A stretch of 64,000 nt of DNA, from positions 377,175-441,174 of the forward strand of contig JXTB01000030.1 in assembly GCA_002914805.1 (NCBI GenBank). The letters run 5' to 3'. The stretch comes from Parasponia andersonii. Taxonomy: Eukaryota > Streptophyta > Magnoliopsida > Rosales > Cannabaceae. Below the pieces are notes generated by a model, which saw nothing but the letters and a program-made list of their open reading frames with translations, had not been told where the DNA came from and searched no databases. Each line of letters starts with the position of its first letter. Position 1 is the first letter of the stretch. The translations under genes were made by a program, and so were the position numbers. Shown here in pieces: positions 45,151-56,657 of this stretch.

Positions 45151-48100
45151 TCACCTTCTAGACTTAGAAGCTTTAAATATATTCTCTTTGTAGTATTTGA
45201 GTTCCATGATGCTTTCTCTGATATCATCCAAGGCTCTGTGTTTACTTTCTTTAGCCGGGGCTTTCTTTTGATCTGCACAAGCATTGACAATAAGGTGAAG
45301 AATTAGGGGAAAGACTATGAAATAAAGCACAAGGGGGAAATCCCAAAGGATGTGACTGTTACAAACTCTGGTAAATCACATAATCAAACCTTGGAAAGTT
45401 TCCAATGATTATTCGAGTTGATAAATGAACATCAATAGCAAAGAAGGGACAGTATCACTTTTATACCTTCTATTTTGACATTTTGTTCAATTTATACCCA
45501 TTGTGTTTTGATTATTATCAATATTGACTCTTAAATTTGAAATCTGCTACAAATTTATACCTTGACACTAATTTAGAGCAGGTAATTTACCAAGATGATT
45601 TAATAAACTTATTTTCGGATCAGTTTTTATACAACTTATTTTTAATTTTTTTAAATGGCATCTTGGTAAATTAACTACTCTAAATTGATGTTAAAGTATA
45701 AATTTATAACAAATTTCAAATCTAATAGTCAATGTTACTAATGATCAAAATGCAAGGTATAATTTGAATAAAATGTAAAAATACAAGGTATAAAAATGAT
45801 AATATCTTAGCAAAGAATTAGAGAGAAGAAAAATATCAAATCTGAACGAGGGTAAAAAGCCATAGGAAAGACAAGAAGACATAACAAAAAGACATTTCGA
45901 GCTATATTTTAACAAAATTTCCTTCATATTTGACTTTTCTAAGCATCCTTAATACATTTAGTCTACACTAGCGCTTCACTTTCTTAAGGGGAAATTTGCA
46001 TCGACACAAATAGCCTGCAAGCAGTTCAAGTTCCTCGGTAATGTTCTGGCTTTTGTTTTAGGTTCTGAAACAAGTCAATTGAGTGGAGATTCTGCTATAG
46101 AAAACAGACAATAATTTCGAAACTTTAAAGAAGACCGAAGTTAACTCTTTACGGAACGAACAAAAGTAACTTCCATAAATTTATGCAGCTAATTGAGATT
46201 TTTACCTCTGGGATACCAGCGCATGCACAGAGCTTTGACACTGCTGACATCAACTACTACGTGGGAGAAAAGGCTAGCCAAATCTGGCATGTATTTCTGC
46301 CAAGAAAAAGAGGGTCAGGGAATCAACTAATTTCAATAAAGTGAATAGGAAACTGAAACAAATAAACGAGAGGTAGTAGTTCCAGACACTTATGCTTTCC
46401 AGAACAAAAATACTCAATAAGGGGAATTCGAGGAAAAAGAAAAAGAACACATTTCATTAGCAAGTCCGTCAAGGACAAACACATGAAAGAAGTTGAATAT
46501 TAGGCCTCTAGGTATTCAAGAGAGAGTTTGGCATGATAAAAAAAAATTGAGGTGCGATAAATACTTGCAAAAAAAGATCTTCTCATAAACAATATATCCA
46601 TATATGTCAGTCAATCGCTCAATGAAGAAAAATAGAACTAAATTGTAATGGTGGTAGTAGTTGGCCAACGAAATTTAGCCATATCCGAAAACTACATCCC
46701 AATAATGAAAACACATTTTGATATATGTATATATATTTTTTTTGGATAAGAAACTGAATGTTATTATAAAGAAGCAAAAAGTACAAGAAGATGATGAGAA
46801 ATCATCCGAACTACAACCAAAGGCACCAATCCCTTGTTAAAACAGAGAAGGGAATGTCTCTGAACTCTTTCTTGTCAATCACCCAAAACGCAACCCAGTA
46901 TTTCATCCTTTTCCAACCTCTACATCCCCCTTACTATTTTCGAAAATCCTCTGATTTCCTTCCAACCAGATGGCCCAACATATCGCCATAACAATGACGT
47001 TCCACAGCTTTGTACTTCTAGCCTTCCTTCTTCCCAAGCCTGTCATATGTTGGAAGACATGCTTGCAATGAAGAGGCCAAACCCAAGACACTCCAAAGGC
47101 TAGGAGCACCTTCACCCATATCGATAAGGCAAAGGGGCAATGCAAGAAAAGGTGGTCGCAAGTCTCTTCGCTGCTTTCACACAAGACACACCAGCCTGGC
47201 GACAAGTAGGAGAGCAGCCTGCGCCGTTGAAAGACCTTGTTCGTATTAAGCTTGCGTAAGGTTAAGAGCCAACTAAAAACTTTGACTTTTATGGGGCACT
47301 CAGATTTCCAGATAAACGAGAAATAGGGGAAAGGGTAGGCTCCCAAAGTTAGCCCTAAGATGTAAGAAGAGGGATTTGCACGTGAACTGTCCAGAGTCAT
47401 CCAAATCCCACACCCTCCTATCAGCTTCATCTACATGGCAAGTAACCAAATCGAGAACTGCTATAAGGCCACAAACCTGCTCCAATTCTCTTTCATTAGG
47501 ATTTCTAAAAAATCCTAAGTTCCAAGAGAACCTTCCCATCCTTAAGAAGTTTTTTGAAGCTCTTAAGGATGAAATGCAAGCATGTTTAGAATCTGCCAGT
47601 CTGTATAGTAGAGGGAAACGATCAGCTAAAGTGAAATCTCCAGCCCAGATATCTTCCCAGAAGCGAACCTTGAGGCCATTGCCTACCTTGTAATGGACAT
47701 GGTTCTGAAACTCCTCCAAACAACTAGAAATAAATTTCCAGGGGCTTCTATAAGTATTTCTTGCCCCCATCCCCAAATCCCAACCATTGGGGCTAAGGCC
47801 ACACTTACTCTTGATGACCTTGCCCCAAAGAGTTCCTTGCTCCAAAGGGAATCTCCAAAGCCATGTGGTGATCAAGGATTTGTTCCGAAGAATAATGCTG
47901 CCAATACCCAAGCCCCCGAACTCCTTGGGTTTGCAAACTGCCTCCCACTTCACCAAATGCCCACCCCCCAGTTGTCATTTCCTTCCCAAAGAAAATCCCT
48001 CCTGATTTTCTCGAAAACACATTTTGATATTATGGAGCAAAAAACAGAAATCAAATATGGCCTGTAATTAGACTGGAATGGATAATAACAAAAGTAGTAG

Positions 48101-51100
48101 TGGCAATGGAGGTAGCAGCAGCAATAGTACAACATCAATTGCAGCAGGTGTAATGGCAGCAAGAAGAGGATTGATGGTAGTGACTTTAGAAACAACTTAG
48201 GGATAATAGCAATAGTATTTGAAGCAAAAAAAGTAATTCTAGAAAAAAGGGCATTTCTTGCAGACTTGTAGCTGGCTACACGAGTAAATAATTTTCTTTT
48301 AAAATTGAAACTTTTCACCAATCAACTTACATGTGTCTAACATAATACCTAACGATTTTCCACAAAAATCTCACAGATAAATCAGAAATATTCATTGAAA
48401 ATGTTAGGCTTCCATAAAATGATAATTAATAACAAAAAGAAAGTTTCATAAATCAATGAGGACCAATTTTGAATAGTTAGTTATAAGAAAAGCACTCAAT
48501 TTACCTTCAGAAATATAAAATCCACATAAACTGAATTTCCTGCCAAAAGAGGTGTGTATGTACCAACATTTTTCTTCACAAATTCAATGACCTGCAGAAC
48601 TTCAACAATATGACTCCATAAATTTTGAAAGAATAAAAAGGGCACAAGAAGATAATTATGCAAAGTAATGAAATTAGAATATTTATGGCTGGGTATAGAA
48701 TCAAAATAATTCCCACGATTGTAGATAAATGTTGCAATATAAGGAAAAAGGAAAATGATTATTCAGAAGATGTTCCAAATACCAATTTTTCCGAGTAAGT
48801 AACCAAATGACTGCTGATCACAACTAGGCTCAATGGAGTCTTTTTCGTTATTATTTGTTGTTTATTCTACTAAAGATCCTGAGGAAAATCATTGTGAGAC
48901 CGAAAATTTTCTTTTCTAAACAAGAAGTTGCAAAAATATCAAATTGTTTACAATTTAATATTGTAATTGTAATTGAATGACTGAATGAACCAAATTCCCA
49001 CTCCACAAGGAATGGCAATATATTTTTCAATTCACAAACATTATATATACATATATATTATCCTTTACTGGAGATCATTAAAATTAGCTTGAGATTAAGT
49101 TAATTGTGTTTCATTTAATTCATTCAATCACTTATTTTAATTGAACCTAGTGTTATAAGATCCCAATTACAATTAAAACAAATTCAATAATTTACAATTC
49201 AATTATAACTTGATTTTGCAAGAACAAGATCCCATATGAACTAAGACATAAATACTTTGATAATTCCATTATTAAGAGTAGTTTTTACTTACTAATATTT
49301 TAAGTAAATTCATCAGCACAATAATCTGTTCACCAAAAAAAAATTATCAGTATTTTTTTTTTAACTTAAATTGTCAATGCCACTAGATTTCAAAGTCATC
49401 TGATGCAAACATTAAAATTTTAAAGGTAGTCAACACCACTCGTTGGAACATGACAGAATAGAAAAAGAAGCGTTGTTCAGTTTTTTATGAAAAAGTGCTC
49501 ATTATTAAATAACTAAACCGCACGTGCTAAGTAAAATAAACATTACAAACTTCATACCAACTGTAAAGTCCTTGCATACCTGCTTTCCTGCTTCTCTTTC
49601 GCTAATTGTACTGTGGAGCACTTTTTTTGTCAACCCTATAATTGTTTAAATCAGTTAGAGGTGATAGCGAAAATGATAATTTACAAAATTAGCAAAAAAT
49701 AAATGAGCATGGTATTTCACAATATAAGTAGATAAATGAACGAGATGACAATATTAATAACTACAGAAGATGCATAACTTTATATAGTTGAACAAAAGAC
49801 CACAGTAGATATTAGATGCTTACCACTAGCTGCGTGATGACTTTGACACCATTCTCCCATTTTATCTAAACATTCTTTAGTTTGATGGATAACCAGATCA
49901 GGACCCTAAAAGAGGAAATGATCCTGGATCACAAAAATAAAAAGAGCCATATATACACACCAAAAAGAAAGAGAAAAATCATGCAGAAAATGAAATTAGA
50001 AAATATACGTGTGTAAATACATATGTAGAAGAATAACATGCATACTTCTTGTGTGCGTCAATGCCTCAATAAAGCATAGTTCGGCAATTTTCTGGGCAAT
50101 CGGGAGAATTAACTGAGGAATTGTCCATGTTTGAAGATGAAGATTCGATTTGGGAGAGTAACTTACCGGGTTTCTTTATGAATTTCTTTCTACAAGAAGC
50201 TTAAAAAAGTCACTTTGTGTTTGATCTTTTTGGACTGAGAAGGTTTATGTTAAATTGTTGAATCTCCTCTTTCCATTTTTCTTTATGTGGACTTCTTGTC
50301 AGTCTTTGTTTTTAACAGACGATAATATGCATACACTAACAGAAAAAAGGAAACAAAATACAATAAGGTAACAAGATGTCCCTCTGAAAAGAACCATAAT
50401 AAAGAACCCAAAGAGAAGGAAATCTTTTTCCCCACCAAACCTTTTTATAAGAGGAACACAAAATCTTTACTAAAAACAAAGTAAAAAGAACTATGAATGA
50501 CTTAGAGGACAAGCAATCAACTAACACAGGACTTGTATCACATTTACCAGTAGAGTTTTGCTACATTACATGTTCATTAGTCATACAAGATAAGAAAAAG
50601 AATCTATCTGAAACAAAGAAAAAGAACCTATCTGAAACAAAGAGCAGTTCTGCTGTCATTTACCCTTGAACCAATACTGTTGCAGCTAAATTTGGCTAAA
50701 GTTGGCAAACTTACAGAAAGCTAGAATTAGAAGCAAAAGAAGAAGACATCAAGTAGTCCAACAAATGAAGCTTGATAACATCAAGACTCGATGTGATGAA
50801 AGAAGACTGAACACCAAATCGAGAGGAGATTCCACACTTGCTTGTTACAATCTTTGCAGTGCTTCAAATCATTAGATCAGACAAAGCTTAAACCTAGCTA
50901 AAATCCTTTAACACTTCCACTCAGAGTCAAATCAGACTTGTTGGTAGAATCACAGTCAACCGGTACTCATCAGTCCACTAAATTTTATACTTGACCAAGC
51001 CATTCAAGAGCAGTTACATCCTTCCCCTACAATAATCCTCGAGTTCAAGAGAGCTTGCTGGATACAATTCTTAATTGGAACTTGATATGCTATGAAAATG

Positions 51101-52779
51101 ATAATCATATAATAAATGTAAAAACTACCATCACTTTCTCTTCTTCTTGTTAACACCTAAAAACCTCTGTTTGAAGCTAGTCTGTCCACTAAAACCCTAC
51201 AATCTCTCAAAAGCATGAAACTTATGCCCATTCACCAGGTAGGTGGTTGTGAGAAATTGAACCCTACGTCACACGGGGGCAAATTATGAACAACTGCTAC
51301 ATTTACCCCTCAAGCTGTCCATGCTTTCCTCTAAATGTACTTTTCCTTATTATTGCATTAACTATAGGACCAAGACTACAAAGCTGCAGCATATGTAATG
51401 AACTGACTATATACTTGGGGTTCATTGGTGTATTCATAAGTTATAATAGTTAAGTTCACTTGTCACATTGATTGCACATTTCTACAATAAGAAATCCTTT
51501 TAGGATAAAAGTATGAAAGCTGTTTGAGCAACTTAGCCAACATTTAAACACTAAACTAATTTGATGTGCTAAAAATTATATTACAGCAAAATAAGTAGTA
51601 AGCGTGGATAATTTTTGTACTTGTGCTACTTTAATTTACAATCAGTTATAAGTGAATTTGGAGAAACATAAATAAAGAGCTTCCGCAAAGTGGATAACAG
51701 CAACATACAAAAGAGTTGAATGATAAAACCCTGAACAAGAAAACATAGCCGGCAAACTCCCACACACAAAACCAATATTTTAGTACAAGAAGAACAATGC
51801 TGAAAGATGGTTCTTACCTCCAATTGTTTGGTCAAGCTGCCATCAGTAATTATGCAGGCAATCTCCAGTATCCGGTCAACTTCAACATTCAAGCCTGCAC
51901 ATACACAGAAGTAAAGAAGAATATTTTTACTCATACTGACTTTAAATCCAATACGTTCTGCTTAGACTTGTCAAATGCATATTTTAACATGCATGACTAT
52001 TCAAAACTAAAGAAAAATTTGGAATACAGTAAATACTGCAAAGGATTTATCATAAATCATCACCTGCTGCCACAAGCAAATGACAAAGTAAAACATAGCC
52101 TGAAATTTCTTAAACAAATGAAGCAACAGAGAAGAAAATGCAAAAGTATAAACAGAAGAAGCGGCTTGTTCCTGGAATTGAAAGATTAAAGTGAGGAAAG
52201 GTATGTCTTAGGTAGTCCAAAGAGTTAAGGCACACAGGATGACAGGACATCCGAACAGTTAATCTTATGTGCTACTAATCTCGAAAAAAGAGTCTACAGC
52301 ATGGTCAATGAGATGATAAGAAATTTCATAGTCTTACATGACATGTTAGTATACGAGATACCTTCCCCCCCCCCCCCCCACCCCTCTTTGGTATAATCTA
52401 AAGGAAAAAGTAATAAAAGATAAATTTTGCACATAAATGGCCGATGAATTTACATTTCAGGTTTTTTAATATTTTTTTATTGTATAATAAATGTTGGAGT
52501 ACTTACATAAATATAAATTTTACCCGACCTTTGATTATTATATTTTTTTTGAAAGGTGGACCTTTTATTATTTTTTATATTCTTAAATTTAAGATTTCGG
52601 TGCATTTGGTTTGGATAGGGTTCTAGGTAGTTTTGAAGTCTCTGAGTTCAATTCATTTAGTAATTTGGAAAAAGTTTAGTTTTAGAAACTCATAATACAT
52701 TCCTTTAGCAGTTATCCTTTGTTCTTCTCTATAAACAAATGTTTGAACCAACAATAGAAAAATTAAGGAAAAAAAATGC

Positions 52780-52817
<38 letters not shown>

Positions 52818-53971
52818 ATCTTGGGGATAACAATCATGCTCTAGGTAAGAATTCTTTCTTAGTGATCCAGCAACATACTTACCAGTCATTTCTAAGTCGA
52901 TCCACACAAGAGGCAACTTGTACTCAGCTGGAACGGCATCTTGGTTTTGTTGATTATGTTTGTTTTTTTCTACCTTTGCATTACTATCATGGCTGTTTGC
53001 TTTCTTCTCTCTCAAGTCTAAACCAAGAAGTCGAAAAATTAGTAAGACCAATTTGGTGAAACTAGCTAATTCTTCAAACAAGATCCAAGTGAATACAAGT
53101 GTCAACAAGACCAGCAACTGACACCCTAAAACACAAAAACTATTTCTCCGCCTCCTCTTTTCGTTTCAACTACACTCTTCTGCAGCCCTGTTATAAGTCA
53201 TCTCTCTTTTTCAAGAATCAAATGCCTTCATGTCTTCGATTAAAAGGGGAAGAAAAACTAATAAAACTTTCTACATGAACAGAGCACCCATCTAACTACC
53301 AACTTTTCTCAGAACCGACGGTCCTTAATTCTTCACACACACACACACACACTCTCTCTCTCTAAAGCAACATAAAAGATATTCATGAACTTGATAGGAT
53401 AGGAGAGAGTGAAAAGGGGTAGTAGCTTCAACTTTATCTTTGGGAAGCAGCATTAGAAAAAGAAGGTTCCATGGGGAATCAAACCCCAAATTCTATGGGA
53501 ACAAACCCCCAAGTTCTATAGGAACAAACCACCAGACCCAACCCTCATGCCTTTAACATTCAACTTAGTTTAAGGTAATAATCAGAATGTTCGTATACAA
53601 TAAAATATATAGGGACTCGCTCTAGTATGCTAGATACATAATGAAGTCATATTGAAAATTTGGGAGAACCGATTGAAAAGAACAAACATAGAAACAAACC
53701 CACATGCAAAGAGTCAGAATTAAAGGAAAGCAAGATTACAATCAAGAAAAAGATTGCGACAAAAATAATAAAAACTCGACCTAATTACTAAACCCAGAAG
53801 AAATAATAACAAGTGGAACACTAACGAACCACCAGAATTAGTACTGGTATGCCCCTCTTTGGATTGAGATGGGGAAGCGTCGGATGAAGCCGGGGTGGAT
53901 CGGGCTTGATCGTCGTCTTCGGCGTCAAGCTCTAGCACAGAGAAAGAATTGACCAGAGGCTCCATTGCCAT
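45151..53971 (-). CDS. ORN: Oligoribonuclease (DEDDh 3'-5' exonuclease), complete, 8 exons, 263 codons
   Basis: It degrades 2-5-nt RNA fragments to mononucleotides, the last step of RNA turnover. Coding exons (minus): 53830-53971, 52883-53017, 51818-51894, 49824-49905, 49580-49635, 48505-48591, 46206-46296, 45151-45272. All introns are GT-AG, the phases join, and the total is 792 nt with TGA. All DEDDh motifs are present: Exo I VWIDLEMTGL, Exo II GNSVYVDFIFLK, Exo III HRALDDI with the catalytic His and Asp. The conserved end ELKYYKENIF is followed by KASKSRR. The N-terminus (about 90 residues) is acidic, Ser-rich and then Lys/Asn-rich, longer than in bacterial Orn (about 180 residues), as usual for plant and mitochondrial forms. 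The start is the ATG at 53971; a second ATG lies two codons on. An upstream in-frame ATG at 54037 would add 22 residues. Introns 6 and 7 hold a LINE and a MITE. Confidence 0.93.
45446..45808. mobile_element. Mutator-type MITE, second copy (363 bp), in ORN intron 7, TSD AGCAAAGAA
   Basis: The same family as 43,831-44,190: the left end is GGGACAGTATCACTTTTATA and the right end reversed AAGATATTATCATTTTTATA, with internal TTGACTCTTAAATTTGAAAT matching that copy. The perfect 9-bp TSD AGCAAAGAA is at 45437-45445 and 45809-45817. It lies within intron 7 (45,273-46,205), away from both splice sites. Confidence 0.93.
46725..48012 (-). mobile_element. 5'-truncated LINE in ORN intron 6, 18-bp TSD
   Basis: The 18-bp direct repeat GAAAACACATTTTGATAT lies at 46707-46724 and 48013-48030. 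On the minus strand the insert ends in A-rich sequence (T-run at about 46736-46743 on plus) and contains the C-terminal part of a LINE ORF2. It is 1,288 bp, so only the 3' end of a full element of several kb was copied, as is usual for LINEs. It lies in the same orientation as the host gene, inside the 2,208-nt intron 6, about 430 bp from exon 7 and 490 bp from exon 6. Confidence 0.94.
46903..48010 (-). pseudogene. LINE ORF2 C-terminal fragment with zinc-binding RVT domain
   Basis: Reading minus: EKIRRDFLWEGNDNWGVGIW (from about 48,010), a frame change, then VKWEAVCKPKEFGGLGIGS and ITTWLWRFPLE (47,956 on), typical of the region after the LINE RT. A second frame change near 47,310-47,330 leads to the zf-RVT domain: FIWKSECPIKVKVFSWLL, then WCVLCESSEETCDHLFLHC, with its Cys, His and Cys ligands in place. 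The RT catalytic part is not included. Plus-strand frames opposite it (47,376-48,067) are shadows. Confidence 0.92.
52365..52384. repeat. Poly(C) run in ORN intron 2
   Basis: Fifteen C in a row, one A, then four C. On the transcribed minus strand this is a G15 tract. Such a run is rare in a genome this AT-rich. Confidence 0.9.
52780..52817. repeat. (AT)n(GT)n microsatellite in ORN intron 2
   Basis: A compound run of AT then about 13 GT units, roughly 65 bp inside the intron from the exon 2 donor. Confidence 0.93.
53335..53363. repeat. (CA)n(CT)n microsatellite in ORN intron 1
   Basis: A compound CA then CT dinucleotide run inside the 812-nt first intron. Confidence 0.93.
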
Positions 53972-54055
53972 TGGCCTTTTCTTTTTTCTTTTCTTTTCTT
54001 TTCCTTTTGACGAATATAAAGAGAGAGAGACAAGCAAGAGTATATTTACTATTAC
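53972..54055 (-). promoter_or_regulatory. 5' leader and core promoter of ORN
   Basis: On the minus strand, directly upstream of the ATG, are a purine-rich AAAAGAAAAG leader and GAGAGAGA, common in plant 5' leaders. TAAATATACTC at about 54,039-54,049 is a TATA-like candidate roughly 70-80 bp upstream of the ATG. If it is used, the alternative ATG at 54037 would hardly be transcribed, supporting the ATG at 53971. Confidence 0.45.
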
Positions 54056-54060
54056 TCGAT

Positions 54061-55526
54061 AAACAAATTTACTAACTTTAGTTACTATGATTGAAGTATA
54101 TATTTTTTTTATATTTGATATATAAAATTTTATACTTAATATATAAACATATAAATAGAATATTTTGCTATCGCAATTGATAAAGTGACATTTACTTAAA
54201 TTGATCTAAAATTTAGTCATATTTCTATATAATTATTCTTTTTTAGCTTTATTTTTATAAAAAAAATGTCATTTTTATAAATTAAAAAAAAAAAACTATC
54301 GAAAGTTATCGTTACTTTTTTTAACCTTTATTTTTCTAAAATACTTTTAAAAGTAATTATAAAATTTTAATAATTATTGGGTTTTTTTTTTTTTGTCAAA
54401 ACTCACCAAGATTAACCCAAAATTAATCTTTCAACATAAATAATTACCTCATAACATCTTGAAACTTTGTACTATACCATTATCTATAAACTTGTTTTTT
54501 TTTTAAATGTGTAAAACGTTTTCGAAGAATTTAAATATTCTTTTTTTCTTTCAAAAAAAATTTTCAAAAGTTTAATAACTTAAACATAAGCGTAAGGGTA
54601 AAAATAGAATGCTAAATCAACTAATATTGCTTGATCTAAACTAGATTAATAATTAAAATAACATACATTTACCTGAATATGATAAATTTTTCCCTTATAT
54701 ATTGTATAATATACAATTACTTCATTACAATTATGTTAGAGAATCATTATTATATATTGATTATAATTTTATAATATTATAAATACTCTATACTAAAAAT
54801 ATATAAAATAATATAAATTACAATATGCTAATTAAATGCTAAAGATATCAAATTTCTAATTGTCTTTAATATAAGAATGAGTTAAAAAGAGTTTTTAGAA
54901 TGTTAAAAATATTAGGTTGGTTCCAAACTTCTAATCTTAATCTAGAGATTCTAAATAAGGCATTTACTAAGATACTACTTAACTCGAATAATTTTTTCTA
55001 TAGTTATTAATGTGCCATATGCGTGTTTCTTGATCTCTCTCTATTATCTAACCTGTAATTTGGATTTTAGTTTTTAAATTTAAATTAAACAATATAAATA
55101 AATTTTATTTTTTAACGAAAGAAAAGAAATTGGGTAAGAGATTAAATTTTTTACAAAAAGAAAAAATTTCCTATTCATTTTCAATATTCCATAGATATTT
55201 CCCTAGATATTCGTAGATGCTTTGAATATTTGTAGACATCATGGATATTTCCGAATACTCTTAGAAGAAAACTTTTCACCCTCCGTGTCCATTTTGAAAC
55301 TTCAAATTATGGATAATCAATAATGTCGAAAAAATGTCGATAATGTTATGGATATTTTCATCCTTAATCATATTGTGTTTAGGTTAGGATATTATCGTAT
55401 CATACTGTAATCATATCGACCCTCCCATGATACAATAACACGAATTACCAGCCTTAATAGGCATTAGCTAAGTTATAGTCCAATATATTTTTTCACAAAA
55501 TAATAGTCCAAATAATGACTAGCTGG
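54061..55526. other. AT-rich intergenic DNA, possible hAT fragment at 55,360-55,465
   Basis: Mostly homopolymer-rich AT sequence. The end, CACGAATTACCAGCCTTAA at about 55,440-55,458, resembles the terminus of a common plant hAT-like MITE (GACACGATAACACGAATTGCCAGCCC), but its partner end was not found. Confidence 0.4.
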
Positions 55527-56130
55527 TAAAGGTGGCGAAATGGGCGACTGACCTGAAAATTTGAAAAGGGAGCCCAACTCAGCCCGTAGGACAGTCGAGC
55601 TCCTAGGTGGGCCCCAGTCGGGTTGTGCCTGAAATGGGCTAAGATAGGCTGGTCCGTTCTTAGCCCTCTTTAAAAAAATATAAAAAAATAAGACTATCAT
55701 ATGTATAATTAGTTAAAATATTAGAAATTTAAAAATAAAATTTATTAAAAAATTAATAATATTTTTTTTTCTATTGATAAAAATTTAAAAATAATTAAAT
55801 AAGTTATAAGTATATAAGTTGAATAGGTGATTAAAAAAAATTTAAACTAAAATCTTACGAAAATTATTTAGAATTAGATTGAAATTGAAAGTATGAATGA
55901 AAGAGTGAGAAAATGTATATTTACAGGTATAGAAAAAAAATTTATTTAAATTTATTTTAAAATATTTTTTTAAAAATGAAAAAATATATATTTTTAATGG
56001 GTTGGACCAGGCCAACCTGGTGAACTTAGGTATATAGGCCCCGCCCAGCTCTATCTCTAGGACTGGGCCAGACCGAGCCCAATTCCATTGCAAGCCAGCC
56101 TGTTTAGCTCGACCCATTTTGCAAGATTTA
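55527..56130. mobile_element. hAT-like MITE, 604 bp, GC-rich ends, 8-bp TSD (6/8)
   Basis: The left end TAAAGGTGGCGAAATGGGC and the reversed right end TAAATCTTGCAAAATGGGT form an inverted repeat and lead into GC-rich arms full of GGGCC/GGCCC words (55,540-55,660 and 55,995-56,115), with an AT-rich centre. The flanks CTAGCTGG (55519-55526) and CTAGTCGG (56131-56138) agree at 6 of 8 bases, a plausible eroded 8-bp hAT duplication. No transposase. Minus frames at 55,473 and 55,842 fall in the GC-rich arms and are chance. Confidence 0.65.
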
Positions 56131-56131
56131 C

Positions 56132-56657
56132 TAGTCGGTAACTTTTTACACGATACAGCAATACGACTCGAAAATGATATAAAATAAATAGATTTGGTGA
56201 GTCATTTAACTTTTGTGTCAATTTCATGTTGACATGTGTAATATGAATAATAAATAGATAGTTTTCAAGTCAACTCGCTTAATTTAAAAATAACTCATGT
56301 AACTTGTTTAATTAAACAAGTTATTTTTGTGCTATATTAACATGACACTAATTTGATATATTTATTAATATTTTAATATTTTTAAATATGATTTTGATTA
56401 CTTTTAAATATATTTACATTGTAAAGTTGAAATAATTAGTGCATAATTATGTTAATTTTAAATAATTGTATCAAATAGGTCATGATATGATACATAGCAT
56501 ATTTATTAAATAAATTGCATATGTTATGTCGTGTTACACTTGCACTAATTATATGTTCAGTTTAAATTTTTGACACGTTTATTAATCTTATTGTATTCGG
56601 GTTGAGGTATTATTATATTAAGTCATACATAATATAATAATACAAATCATTAGCCCT
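56132..56657. mobile_element. Possible second hAT-like non-autonomous element
   Basis: The left edge TAGTCGGTAACTTTTTACAC and the reversed right edge TAGGGCTAATGATTTGTATT are weakly similar. The inner TACACGATACAGCAATACGA and TTGTATTCGGGTTGAGGTAT resemble a widespread plant hAT-MITE family. Ends are too diverged for a firm call. Confidence 0.35.

Noticed and set aside
47376..48067. Three overlapping plus-strand ORFs of 72-124 codons
   Set aside because: They lie antisense to the LINE ORF2 fragment, which has clear zf-RVT motifs on the minus strand.
52600..52660. B-box-like GAGTTCAATTC near GGTTCTAGGTAG
   Set aside because: Order and spacing do not fit a tRNA or tRNA-type SINE, and no TSD was seen.
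53720..54037. ORN protein starting at the upstream ATG (54037)
   Set aside because: It would add a Lys/Arg-rich stretch translated from the GAAAAG leader; the TATA-like sequence lies at this ATG, so the ATG at 53971 is favoured.
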